This document shows, one piece after another, positions 1-8,108 of a stretch of 64,000 nt of DNA (position 1 is the first letter of the stretch; every line of letters begins with the position of its first letter). The notes beneath the pieces were generated by a model. The model did no database searches, was not told the DNA's origin, and was given only the letters and a program-made list of their open reading frames with translations. The position numbers and the translations under genes were made by a program. Source of the stretch: Halobacteriales archaeon QS_1_68_20 (lineage in GTDB: Archaea > Halobacteriota > Halobacteria > Halobacteriales > PXRE01); the NCBI GenBank assembly GCA_003021085.1, contig PXRE01000033.1, positions 110,597 to 174,596 of the forward strand, read 5' to 3'.

Positions 1-923
1 TCAACGAGGGCCGGCCGCCGGACGACCAGGTGCGCGTCCGGGGCGTCGACCTGAGCGACCCGTCGGTTCCCGCCGAACCGCTCCGGGCCCTGCTGCGGTA
101 CGCCGACGTCGTCCCGGTCCCGAACGACCTCGGCGTTCTCGCCGCGTCGGACGGCCCGCCCGACGATGAGGCTTCCCGGGCCCGCTATCTATCACGGGCA
201 AAAACCGCGGCGACCGCCGTCGGCAAGCGACTCGACGCCGACCGAGAATCCTTCGTCGAGGAAACATCGGCGGAACCCTACGCCCTGACTCGCCACCTCG
301 CTCGCGTCGTCGTCCGGAACTGCGAGTGGCACCGGGTCCGCCACGAACACGACGGCCCCCACGAGGCTGGCATGGCCGAGCGCGACCGCCACGTGGCGGC
401 GAACGTCGAGTGGTGTCTGGAGCAAGACCCCGGCACTGGCGCCGCCGTCTGGGCGCACGACGGCCACGTCAAGCGCGGGACGTTCGACGACGGCCGGCCC
501 TGGACCGACGCCGAGACGATGGGCGAACACCTGGACCGCGAACTGGGGGACAGCTACTACCCGCTCGGGTTCGACTTCGGCCGTGGCTCGTTCCGGGCGA
601 TGGACGGGAGCGACCCCGACGCCACGGAGCCCAGGACGTTCACGGTCGGGGATCCGCCGGCCAGGACCGCGACCGCACACTTCGACGCGCTCGATTCGCC
701 GGCTTTCGTCGACCTCGCGTCGGTTGGCGACGATTCTCGACTGTCCGGGTGGTTCGAAGAGAAGCCGGGGGTTCGTCACGTCGGTTCGGTGTACGACCCG
801 GACGCGGAGGCGGGAACGTACGTCCAGCGAACCGACCTCCCGGCGTCGTTCGATTGGCTGGTGTTCCTCGGTGAGTCGACGCCGACGCGGCCGGCCGACG
901 GCGATCCGGTGACGACGAACTGA
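1..923 (+). CDS. Erythromycin esterase family protein (5' truncated by window edge)
   Basis: The reading frame is open from base 3 with no credible start, so the gene begins outside the window; the visible part is about 306 residues. It matches the erythromycin esterase family (EreA/SuccB-like hydrolases): the NEGRPPDDQVRVRGVDL block resembles the family's YNE...RVRGVD region, and the block AAVWAHDGHVKRG near the middle matches the family's conserved VWAHNGH segment with its His. Family members hydrolyse macrolide lactones or unknown esters; in haloarchaea the true substrate is unknown, so antibiotic resistance should not be assumed. It is followed after 70 bases by a co-directional alcohol dehydrogenase. 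Confidence 0.85.
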   Translation, partial: NEGRPPDDQVRVRGVDLSDPSVPAEPLRALLRYADVVPVPNDLGVLAASDGPPDDEASRARYLSRAKTAATAVGKRLDADRESFVEETSAEPYALTRHLARVVVRNCEWHRVRHEHDGPHEAGMAERDRHVAANVEWCLEQDPGTGAAVWAHDGHVKRGTFDDGRPWTDAETMGEHLDRELGDSYYPLGFDFGRGSFRAMDGSDPDATEPRTFTVGDPPARTATAHFDALDSPAFVDLASVGDDSRLSGWFEEKPGVRHVGSVYDPDAEAGTYVQRTDLPASFDWLVFLGESTPTRPADGDPVTTN

Positions 924-993
924 ACACCTCGGAACGCAGACAAAAACTCGTTCCCGGAAACAGATATGACGGTCGGCGGCGAGGGACTGGTCG

Positions 994-2010
994 ATGTCGG
1001 ACTCCGAGACGATGCGAGCGGTACAGGTCCCCGAAGCAGACGAAGCCTTCGAGGTCGTCGAGCGGCCCGTTCCAGAACCGAGACCGAACGAGGTGAGAAT
1101 CGAAGTCGCGGCCTGCGGCGTCTGTGGCGGCGACGTCCACGTCTGCGAGGGTGGAGCGTCCGACTATCCTCGCATCCCGGGCCACGAGGTCGTCGGGACC
1201 GTCGACGCGGTCGGCGAGGGCGTGACCGCGTGGGAGGTCGGCGACCGGGTCGGAGTCGGGTGGCACGGCGGTCACTGCTTCGACTGTGAGGCCTGCCGCC
1301 GCGGGGAGTTCGTCCACTGCACGAACGCGCCGGTCACGGGGATGGACCGCGACGGCGGGTACGCCGAGTACACGCTGGCCCGTAGCGAGGCCGTCGCCGC
1401 CATCCCTGGGGACCCGGCCGACGAGGCGGCCGCACCGCTACTGTGCGCAGGTCTGACTACCTTCAACGCGCTCCGGCACTCCGGTGCCCGGATGGGCGAC
1501 CTCGTCGCCGTGGTCGGCGTGGGCGGTCTCGGCCACCTCGCCCTGCAGTACGCCCGGCGGGCCGGGTTCGAGACCGTCGCCGTTTCGCGGGGAACCGACA
1601 AGCGCGAGGCTGCGGCGTCGTTCGGCGCCGACCACTTCGTCGACGCCGAGGCCGAGGACCCCGCGGCGGCCCTCGAAGAACTCGGCGGCGCGGGGGTCGT
1701 CCTCGCCACCGCGCCGGCCAGCGACGCCGTGGCGCCCGTCGTCGGCGGCATCGACGCTGGCGGAGAAGTAATCTCCGTCGGCGTTCCCGAACAGCCGGTC
1801 CCCGTCGACGTGGGGACGCTGGTCGGCACACGCGGCGGCGTCGCTTGGTGGGCCTCGGGGACGCCCCGGGACGCCGAAGACGCCCTCGCGTTCAGCGCCC
1901 GGCGGGACGTCACGCCGACCGTCGAGACGTTCGACCTCGCGGACGCGGAGCGGGCGTTCCGTCGACTCCAGGAGGGCGAGGTCCGGTTCCGCGCCGTCCT
2001 GGAACCGTGA
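994..2010 (+). CDS. Zinc-dependent alcohol dehydrogenase (MDR family)
   Basis: 338-residue cytosolic medium-chain dehydrogenase oxidising an alcohol with NAD(P)+. The catalytic zinc region shows CGVCGGD near residue 43 and GHE near residue 66. A Cys-rich segment (GHCFDCEACRRGEFVHC, about 93-109) matches the structural-zinc lobe. The Rossmann motif GVGGLGHLA is near 174. Length is normal for the family. The start is the ATG after a 70-base gap from the upstream esterase; another ATG 15 bases later (MRAVQV) is possible. The substrate cannot be named; sequence style is closest to broad alcohol dehydrogenases of the AdhP type. Confidence 0.9.
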   Translation: MSDSETMRAVQVPEADEAFEVVERPVPEPRPNEVRIEVAACGVCGGDVHVCEGGASDYPRIPGHEVVGTVDAVGEGVTAWEVGDRVGVGWHGGHCFDCEACRRGEFVHCTNAPVTGMDRDGGYAEYTLARSEAVAAIPGDPADEAAAPLLCAGLTTFNALRHSGARMGDLVAVVGVGGLGHLALQYARRAGFETVAVSRGTDKREAAASFGADHFVDAEAEDPAAALEELGGAGVVLATAPASDAVAPVVGGIDAGGEVISVGVPEQPVPVDVGTLVGTRGGVAWWASGTPRDAEDALAFSARRDVTPTVETFDLADAERAFRRLQEGEVRFRAVLEP

Positions 2011-2045
2011 TCGGCGGACGGGGGGACGGCTCCGCTGGTGACGAT

Positions 2046-2069
2046 TTATAAGCTCCCGGGAGCTTATAA
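2046..2069. terminator. 24-bp perfect palindrome between convergent genes
   Basis: Bases 2046-2069 form a perfect inverted repeat with 12-bp arms, TTATAAGCTCCC and its complement, and no loop. It lies between the stop of the alcohol dehydrogenase and the stop of the convergent small gene. A hairpin in both transcripts could serve as a bidirectional terminator. The TTATAA ends could also make it an operator, but no gene starts here. Confidence 0.5.
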
Positions 2070-2083
2070 GTGGAAGCCGCCGG

Positions 2084-2368
2084 TCAGGAGGTGTCCTCGC
2101 CCTCGTCGAGCTGGGCGGCCAGGCGTGCGGCGTCCTCGGCGACCTGTTCCGGCGGGAGGTCCGCCTCTTCCGCGATGGTACGGACGTGGTAGGCAAGCAG
2201 TGACAGCGCCTGCATGCCGACCCGCTCGGGGTCGTCGAAGCGGTGGGCGAACACGTAGTCGAGTTCGTCCCCCGAGACGACGCCCGCGTAGAAGCCGTCG
2301 AGGTCCCCGCGTTCGAGGAGGTCCCGCGCCCGTTCCAGGTCCGTCTCGAAGTCGTCGGCAGGTGGCAT
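2084..2368 (-). CDS. Small acidic haloarchaeal protein, function unknown
   Basis: 94-residue acidic protein starting MPPADDFETDLERARD; the frame stays open further upstream to 2437, but this ATG gives the usual compact form. It is predicted all-helical with no membrane segment, no Cys and no recognised motif; the C-terminus is Glu-rich (AAQLDEGEDTS). It is convergent with the alcohol dehydrogenase. Such small proteins are common and mostly uncharacterised in haloarchaea; no function is proposed. Confidence 0.65.
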   Translation of the reverse strand: MPPADDFETDLERARDLLERGDLDGFYAGVVSGDELDYVFAHRFDDPERVGMQALSLLAYHVRTIAEEADLPPEQVAEDAARLAAQLDEGEDTS

Positions 2369-2472
2369 AGCGTTACGACGAACGCCAGCACTGAAAAGGA
2401 TGGTTTCGCGCTGTCGGCACTCCGGGATATCGCCCACGCCGGTCCGCCCGACGCCACGGGAAAAAGCGGCGA

Positions 2473-2496
2473 AAATAATAGTAATTATTTTATATA
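2473..2496 (+). promoter_or_regulatory. AT-rich promoter with inverted repeat
   Basis: AAATAAT-AGTA-ATTATTT (2473-2490) is an inverted repeat with 7-bp arms running into a TATA box (TTTATATA, about 2489-2496). The TATA centre is about 25 bp before the ATG at 2518, the spacing expected for a leaderless haloarchaeal transcript. The dyad overlapping the upstream edge of the TATA box is well placed for a repressor or activator. Confidence 0.55.
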
Positions 2497-2517
2497 CCGT
2501 TCTCGGAATTAGCCGAT

Positions 2518-3450
2518 ATGTTCTCCGTTTCGACAGTTTATCCGTTTCTGCTCGGGGGCTTGCTCGCCGGGAACCGGTTGCTCTGGATCCACGACGTCCT
2601 TCTCCACTACCGGACCGAACTCGGTGTCGTCGCGTCCATCATTACGATCTTGATCGCGCTCAAATACCTGAAACGGATAGTCGGGATCGGCCGGGTCCTC
2701 CGGGACGGGATCCGCGACCTCGCCTCGAAGTTCCGTCGTGGGAGGTACGTCCAGTCGTTCTGGGAGGACTTCGTCGAGGAGGGGTTCATCGTCGTTCTCC
2801 CGCCGAGGGACGTCGACGACGAGATCTCGGGCACGATGTCGTTCGACTACCTCGGAAAGGACGAGATGATGGACGAGTTGACCGGCGTGTTCGGCCCACT
2901 CGATAGTTACCGGGAACGGATCACGTCCGACGACTTCGACCAGAACGATCACGACCTCAACGTGTTGGCCGTGGCCGGTCCGAAGCCGAACCACGTCACC
3001 AGGGAACTACTGTACGGGCAACCGGAGATCGTCTACCGGTTCGAGCGAAACGAATCGAACGACGTCGACACCCCGGACGACATCAGACACAAGATAGTGG
3101 GCGAGCGGGACGGCGAGCAACTCGAATTCGAGACCGAGTACACGGACGAGGGCAACATCACCCGCGACTTCGGGATCATCACGTGGGCGAAGAGTCCGTA
3201 CAACGACGACAAGGTGATCGTGAACGTCGCGGGCGGGTTCGGACAGGGCACGTACGCCGGGTTCCAGTTGCTCAGGGACCGGGACGCACTCCGGTATCTC
3301 CTGAAACACGGTGGGGAGTACTTCCAGGTCGTCTACACCGTAAATATCGGCGAGGAGGGGAGCATCCTGGGGCCGAAACTGATCGACCAGTCGGCGGACG
3401 ACGACCTCCGTCAGCCGACAGTCATCAAGTTATATCACGACGCCGAGTAA
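2518..3450 (+). CDS. Membrane-anchored protein with cytoplasmic alpha/beta domain, function unknown
   Basis: 310 residues. Hydrophobic segments at about 5-20 and 38-55 anchor the N-terminus, followed by a basic stretch (KYLKRIVGIGR) that favours a cytoplasmic remainder. The soluble part (about 75-305) alternates hydrophobic strands with loops and contains LNVLAVAGPKPN, FGIITWAKSPYN and VNVAGGFGQGTYAG. The last looks like a glycine-rich ligand loop, similar in style to SLOG or nucleoside-deoxyribosyltransferase-like sensor domains; that resemblance is my inference. It is preceded by a strong leaderless promoter and followed after 10 bases by an SDR, so the two are probably co-transcribed. Confidence 0.75.
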   Translation: MFSVSTVYPFLLGGLLAGNRLLWIHDVLLHYRTELGVVASIITILIALKYLKRIVGIGRVLRDGIRDLASKFRRGRYVQSFWEDFVEEGFIVVLPPRDVDDEISGTMSFDYLGKDEMMDELTGVFGPLDSYRERITSDDFDQNDHDLNVLAVAGPKPNHVTRELLYGQPEIVYRFERNESNDVDTPDDIRHKIVGERDGEQLEFETEYTDEGNITRDFGIITWAKSPYNDDKVIVNVAGGFGQGTYAGFQLLRDRDALRYLLKHGGEYFQVVYTVNIGEEGSILGPKLIDQSADDDLRQPTVIKLYHDAE

Positions 3451-3460
3451 GTAATTGCCC

Positions 3461-4249
3461 ATGGAAGGGAAGACTGCCGTGGTCACCGGGGGAGGAGGCC
3501 AGAACATCGGACAGGCGATCTCCCACAGACTGGCGGAGTCGGGGGCCAACGTCGTCATCGCCGACGTCGACGCCGACGCGGGACGGTCGGTCGTCGACGG
3601 CATCGAGGACGCCGGGGGGGAGGCGGCCTTCGTCGAGACCGACGTGACGGATCCGGACGACGTCGGAGGACTGGTCGAAGCGGCGGTCGAGACCTACGGG
3701 ACGCTCGACGTACTCGTCAACAGTGCAGGGAGGGCAAGAGGCGTCGAACTTGCGGACATCGACGCGAGCACGTTCGAGTGGAACCTGCGACAGAACCTCA
3801 CTTCGGCGGCGATCTGTACCCGCGAGGCGTTACCTCACCTCCGGGACGGCGGGGGTAGTGTCGTGTTCATTTCCAGCGTCAACGCACTGCTCGGGGGATT
3901 CAGCGAGGTGGCCTACTCGAGCGCGAAAGCCGGCCTTCACGCCCTCTGCCGGGGACTGACCGCGGATTACGCACCCGAGGGCGTCCGGTTCAACGTCGTC
4001 TGTCCGGGGTCGGTCATCGGCGACGCCTCCGTGTGGGACGAGCGTAAACCCGAAGAAAGCGGGACCCTGGAAGACCTCGCCGACCTGTATCCGCTCGGCC
4101 GATACGGAAAACCGGAGGACGTTGCGGAGGTCGTCCACTTCCTGGCTTCCGACCGGGCCGACTGGATCACCGGAATCGTCCTCCCGGTCGACGGGGGCAT
4201 CAGCGCGACCGGGAACCTCCCGGGCGGTGAGTGGTGGAACTCGATCTGA
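3461..4249 (+). CDS. SDR family NAD(P)-dependent oxidoreductase
   Basis: 262-residue classical short-chain dehydrogenase. The N-terminal cofactor motif is TGGGGQNIG (about 10-18), an Asp-rich second strand (ADVDAD) suggests NAD preference, VNSAG is the structural motif, and the catalytic Ser (FISSVN) and YSSAK (Tyr-x3-Lys) are intact. The C-terminus has the typical DWITGIVLPVDGG. The ATG at 3461 is preferred over a TTG two codons upstream, which touches the previous stop. Ten bases separate it from the membrane-anchored gene upstream. Substrate unknown; FabG-like fold. Confidence 0.92.
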   Translation: MEGKTAVVTGGGGQNIGQAISHRLAESGANVVIADVDADAGRSVVDGIEDAGGEAAFVETDVTDPDDVGGLVEAAVETYGTLDVLVNSAGRARGVELADIDASTFEWNLRQNLTSAAICTREALPHLRDGGGSVVFISSVNALLGGFSEVAYSSAKAGLHALCRGLTADYAPEGVRFNVVCPGSVIGDASVWDERKPEESGTLEDLADLYPLGRYGKPEDVAEVVHFLASDRADWITGIVLPVDGGISATGNLPGGEWWNSI

Positions 4250-4331
4250 GCCGGGTTCGCCGGCCGGGCCGCGTCGGTGCGGTCGAGCCGAAAGAAGATT
4301 ACGTCAGTGATGGAACGTAGTCAACCGACGC

Positions 4332-5075
4332 ATGACCGCATCGAAACGAGCCGTCGTCTTCGAACCCCACAACGACGACCTCGTCATCGGCATGGGCGGG
4401 ACGGTTCAACAGTTGCTCGCCGACGGCTGGACGGTCTCGTCGATCGTGATGACCGACGGCAGATACGGGAGCAGCGAACTCACCCCGTCGGAGACGAAAC
4501 GGATCCGGGGCGAAGAGAAACGGAGGGAAGCCGAACGACTCGGTGTCGACTACCGGGAGCTGGAACTCGAGGATATGCAGCTCCAGGCGCACTATCACGA
4601 CCCGGACGCACGTGAACGCATCAGGTCGATTCTCGTTCGTGCTCTGCCGGACAGTGGACCCCTCACAGTGTTCGTGCCCCCGCCGAGTGAAGCCCATCCC
4701 GACCACCGGGCGACGTACTCGTTCGTCCAGGACGTCTGCGAAGAGGTCGACGTCGAGACGAGGGTGGTCCGGTACCTGGTCTGGGAGGTGCCGTTTTTCA
4801 CCCACGGGGTCGACCGCGCTGGAACGGTCCTGAAGGTCGACGTCGACGACGACTTCGAGGAGAAAATCTCCTCGATAGCAGTCCACGAGTCCCAGGAAAC
4901 CGAACGGGGGTACACCGACCTGGCGAGGACCTTCAACGAGTACCTCGCTCACCTGTACCCCGGCGAGGCGGACCGGGCCGAACTGCTGTCGGTGATCGAC
5001 TCCAACCCGCCACTGGTGGAGAGTCTCGAATGCGAGGACGTCACCCGGATGTTCCACGACGACAGTGGCGACTGA
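4332..5075 (+). CDS. PIG-L family deacetylase
   Basis: 247-residue LmbE/PIG-L type zinc-dependent N-acetylglucosaminyl deacetylase. The N-terminal metal motif is PHNDD (near residue 12), a variant of the usual (A/P)HPDD, and the second motif AHPDH (near 117) is canonical. The family removes acetyl groups from GlcNAc-linked lipids or small thiols; the haloarchaeal substrate is not known. It has no signal peptide, so it should be cytosolic. It stands alone, 82 bases downstream of the SDR on the same strand. Confidence 0.9.
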   Translation: MTASKRAVVFEPHNDDLVIGMGGTVQQLLADGWTVSSIVMTDGRYGSSELTPSETKRIRGEEKRREAERLGVDYRELELEDMQLQAHYHDPDARERIRSILVRALPDSGPLTVFVPPPSEAHPDHRATYSFVQDVCEEVDVETRVVRYLVWEVPFFTHGVDRAGTVLKVDVDDDFEEKISSIAVHESQETERGYTDLARTFNEYLAHLYPGEADRAELLSVIDSNPPLVESLECEDVTRMFHDDSGD

Positions 5076-5138
5076 CCGCCCAGCCGAATACCGGCGGGTC
5101 ACCGGGTAACCCAGCCACCGCGGTTACTGCGTCACCGG

Positions 5139-5765
5139 TCACTCCCCTTCGACCAGCCGTTGCAGGTGTTCGGGCGGAACGGCACCGCGTGCGGCGGTCC
5201 CCTCGTAGACGAACGTCGGAACGCCGCTGACGCCCTGGCGCCGGGCCATCTCCGACAGCGACTGGACCTTCTCCCGGCGGTCCTCGTCCTCGATCACGTC
5301 GCGGATCTCCTCGCCGTCCAGGCCCACCTCGTCGGCCAGGTCGGCGATCACGTCCGGGTCGCCCACGTCTCGGTTCTCCTGCCAGACCGCCTCGAAGATG
5401 GCCTCGTCGAACGCCAGCCACTGCTCGTAGGGGTACTCCTCTTTCACGTAGTGGGAGGCGACCTGCGCGGGCATCGAGTCCACCTCCGTCGCCAGGTCCA
5501 GGTCCATCTCGACGCCGTACTCCTCCTGGAGGCGCCGGACGTTCTCTTTGGCCTTCTCGTAGTACTCCTCGTCCTTGCCGTCGTCGACGGAGTGGTCGAT
5601 CTCGCCGCCCGGCCCGCGCTTGTCCGCCCGGAGGTCGAAGGGGTGCCAGTCGATCTCCAGGTCGCTCCCGCGGTCGGCCTGGTACTGGTCCAGCGACTGC
5701 CGCCCCAGGTAACAGAAGGGACACACGTAGTCCGAGTAGATCGTGATCGACTCCTCGTCGCTCAT
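5139..5765 (-). CDS. DsbA family oxidoreductase (FrnE-like thioredoxin fold)
   Basis: 208-residue cytosolic DsbA/FrnE-type protein with a CPFC redox motif near residue 14 and the cis-Pro loop GVSGVPTFVY near the C-terminus. The helical insertion of DsbA proteins lies between. The start is the ATG giving MSDEESITIYSDYVCPFC; upstream in-frame codons would add an unlikely Cys-containing tail. FrnE-like enzymes act in disulfide exchange and oxidative stress. It is transcribed in the same direction as the AOR gene, whose stop lies about 110 bases upstream of this start. Confidence 0.9.
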   Translation of the reverse strand: MSDEESITIYSDYVCPFCYLGRQSLDQYQADRGSDLEIDWHPFDLRADKRGPGGEIDHSVDDGKDEEYYEKAKENVRRLQEEYGVEMDLDLATEVDSMPAQVASHYVKEEYPYEQWLAFDEAIFEAVWQENRDVGDPDVIADLADEVGLDGEEIRDVIEDEDRREKVQSLSEMARRQGVSGVPTFVYEGTAARGAVPPEHLQRLVEGE

Positions 5766-5875
5766 GACGCATCCGTAGTCGATAGCGGTACAAGAGCGAC
5801 CCCCGCCTGTGTACAGTTCGTACACGACCGCTCCAGGTCCTCGAACGCGAGATCGGTCGAAAACGCCGCCCTGGA

Positions 5876-7582
5876 TCAGTCGGCTGCCAGGGCGTCCCCG
5901 TCGACGTCGTCCTCGGGGACCGTTCCGTCGTCGTTCCAGCCCCGGATCTCGTAGTACTCCGCCAGGGCGGATTCGAAGTCCGGGAGGTCGTACGGCAGGG
6001 AGTCGTCCGCGCGGTCCATGCCACGCTGGTTGTTGAAGTGCCGCTCCAGTTCGACCACGCGCGCGCCGATCTCCTGGAGGTGATCGTAGGAGGTGTCGAA
6101 CAGTTCCGCGAGACGCTCCCCGGTCATCGTGTCCCGCGAGAACCGGCAGACGATGCCGCAGTCCTCGATGGCGCGGGCGTTCTCCTGCTCGACGACGAGT
6201 TCGGCCTTCCCGTCCAGCCCCGTCGGGTCGAAGGGCTTCGTCCGGGGGTGGCCGCCGCCCTCCTCGGAGTCCACGAGCGGGTACTCGAAGGCGTACGTGG
6301 TCGAGTACATGTGGTCGGCGCCGCGGTTGGCCACGGCGAACGAGAGGCCCTGGCCGTTGAGCGTGCGGCCGTCGTGGGCCGGGAACTCCAGGCCCTTCAC
6401 CGACCAGTTCTCGACGCCCAGTTCGTCGTGGATGCGGTCGATGCCCTCCGCGAGCACGTCGCCCTCGTCCTCGCGGTAGGCGATCTTCTCGACCAGTTCG
6501 TGGATCAGCTCGGAGTTGCCGAACTCGTCGTTGGCCGCGAGGTACGCCGAGACGACGTCGCCACAGGAGATGGTGTCCATCCCCAGGGAGTCACAGAGTT
6601 CGTTGGACTTCATCACCGAGACGACGTCGTCGACGCCGGCGTTGGAACCGAAGGCCATGACCGTCTCGTACTCGGGCCCCTCCGTCTCGAGGCCGGTCTC
6701 CTCGTCGCGGGTGGGCAACTTGCAGGCGAACGCGCAGTTCGAGCAGGTCCCCTTCTCGAACTTCTTGTCCTCGACGGCCTCGCCACCGATGCCGTCGGCA
6801 CCCTCGAAGGAGAGTTCCGAGAAGTACCGCGTCGGCAGGGCGTTGACGTGGTTGGCGTAGGAGGTGACGCTGGTCGTCCCCTGCCGTTTCATGATGCTGT
6901 CGCTCTGGGCCGCCTCGCGGTGGATCTCAAGCTGGACGTCCGGAATCTCCACGTCGGGCGCGGAGTCGCCCGCGAAGGTGACCGCCTTGACGTTCTTTGC
7001 GCCCAGCACCGCCCCCAGGCCGCCGCGGCCGAACGCCCGGCTCTCGGTGGTCATGATCGCCGCGAACCGGACCAGGTTCTCGCCCGCCGGGCCGATGGCG
7101 GCGATGTTGTCGGCGCTGTACCCCTCGCGGGTCCCCTCGACGTGGTCGGTGACCTCCGGGATCGTCGCGCCGGCCAGGTCCGGGACTTCCTCGAACTCGA
7201 CGCCCTCGTCGGTGACGTGGACGATCACGAGTTCGTCGCTCTCGCCGACGAGTTCGACGGCGCTGTAGCCGGTGTCCGCGAAGTTCCGGGACACGAACCC
7301 GCCGGCGTTCGAGGACAGCAGGCCGTCGGTCAGCGGCGAGACCGTGGTGGCGTTCATCCGGCCCGTGAAGCTCATGTTCGACATCTGCATCGGGCCGGTC
7401 GTGAAGAACAGGCGGTTGTCCGGCCCCAGCGGGTCGACGTCGAACGGGACGCGGTCGTGGGCCAGGCGGGTGCCGACGCCGCGCCCGCCGACGAACGCCT
7501 CCAGTACGTCGTCGACGTCCTCGGTGTGGTGCTCGCGGTCGCCCAGGTGGATCGACAGGAGCGGACCCTTCGCGTGGAGCAT
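5876..7582 (-). CDS. Aldehyde ferredoxin oxidoreductase family protein (tungsten enzyme)
   Basis: 568-residue enzyme of the AOR family, which oxidises aldehydes to acids using a tungsten-pterin cofactor and passes electrons to ferredoxin. The N-terminal domain has the family's GGRGVGT and GPM...FTGR blocks. The [4Fe-4S] cluster ligands are CSNCAFAC (about 274-281), with the fourth Cys in IEDCGIVC (about 476). Pterin-binding loops appear as RAFGRGGLGAVLG and the DISCGDV-type region. Haloarchaeal members are often annotated without a known substrate. The next upstream sequence is a composite repeat, so its promoter must sit within about 80 bases of the start. Confidence 0.93.
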   Translation of the reverse strand: MLHAKGPLLSIHLGDREHHTEDVDDVLEAFVGGRGVGTRLAHDRVPFDVDPLGPDNRLFFTTGPMQMSNMSFTGRMNATTVSPLTDGLLSSNAGGFVSRNFADTGYSAVELVGESDELVIVHVTDEGVEFEEVPDLAGATIPEVTDHVEGTREGYSADNIAAIGPAGENLVRFAAIMTTESRAFGRGGLGAVLGAKNVKAVTFAGDSAPDVEIPDVQLEIHREAAQSDSIMKRQGTTSVTSYANHVNALPTRYFSELSFEGADGIGGEAVEDKKFEKGTCSNCAFACKLPTRDEETGLETEGPEYETVMAFGSNAGVDDVVSVMKSNELCDSLGMDTISCGDVVSAYLAANDEFGNSELIHELVEKIAYREDEGDVLAEGIDRIHDELGVENWSVKGLEFPAHDGRTLNGQGLSFAVANRGADHMYSTTYAFEYPLVDSEEGGGHPRTKPFDPTGLDGKAELVVEQENARAIEDCGIVCRFSRDTMTGERLAELFDTSYDHLQEIGARVVELERHFNNQRGMDRADDSLPYDLPDFESALAEYYEIRGWNDDGTVPEDDVDGDALAAD

Positions 7583-7671
7583 GTGACGTTGTTGCTACAG
7601 CGGTCGGTTAAACGTTCTCTTGCCGGTCGGCCTGGTTCGTTTCCTGGTTACTGGCAGTCGGATGGCCCGGC

Positions 7672-8038
7672 GTGCTCTCCTCGTTCGGGAGCTTGGACGG
7701 CAACGCGTGGAAAGCCCGCGCGCTCTCCTCGTTGGGAGCTTGGTCAGCAACGCCCAGAAAGCCCCCGCCCGCTCGACTCGGGGGGCTCGCTGCGCGTTTC
7801 GCTCGCTTCGCTCACTCCAGTGCTTACGTCGCCCGCCGTCGTCGAGCGCGCGGCCCCTTTCAGTCCCGCCCGAGCCAGCCGCGCATCGCCACACGCCTCC
7901 CCAGCCGACTGCGCTCCTCATCCGCCAGGAGAGCCTGCGGCTCTCCTGGCTCCTTGCGGTGCTCATCCCTCGCGCGCTTCGGTTCGCGGCCTCGCGGTGC
8001 TCGGCACGCTCACCAGCGCACGCCACCGCCGGCTGTGG
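7672..8038. repeat. Composite dispersed repeat copy 1
   Basis: Non-coding GC-rich composite. It holds two tandem copies of a GCTCTCCTCGTT...GAAAGCCC module (about 7674-7770), then AGAAAGCCCCCGCCCGCTCG, GTGCTTACGTCG, CCCCTTTCAGTCCCGCCC (about 7855-7872), CTCCCCAGCCGACTGCGCTC (about 7898) and ACCAGCG...GCCACCGCC (about 8012-8031). The same modules in the same order occur near 63.1 kb, and subsets at the other copies. Open frames inside are by-products of the GC bias. With the dyad after it, this fills the gap between the AOR and cyclase genes. Confidence 0.8.
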
Positions 8039-8041
8039 AGA

Positions 8042-8071
8042 TGTATGGGTATATGCGCATATATTGATATA
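8042..8071. repeat. AT-rich 30-bp dyad, diverged copy (D1)
   Basis: TGTATGGGTATATG-CG-CATATATTGATATA lies directly after repeat copy 1. It has the same 14-2-14 layout as the AT dyads at 38163, 51355 and 63366 but with more mismatches. Role unknown. Confidence 0.6.
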
Positions 8072-8108
8072 TGCGTTCCAGGGATCGAACGGCTGCGTTC
8101 CACCCGGG

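Noticed and set aside
1..923. Macrolide resistance gene
   Set aside because: Family match only; archaea are not macrolide targets and no resistance context is present, so no resistance claim is made.
7672..8067. Open frames inside the composite repeats
   Set aside because: Frames differ between copies, are Arg/Ser/Pro-rich and extend through non-coding modules; the conserved unit is DNA, not protein.
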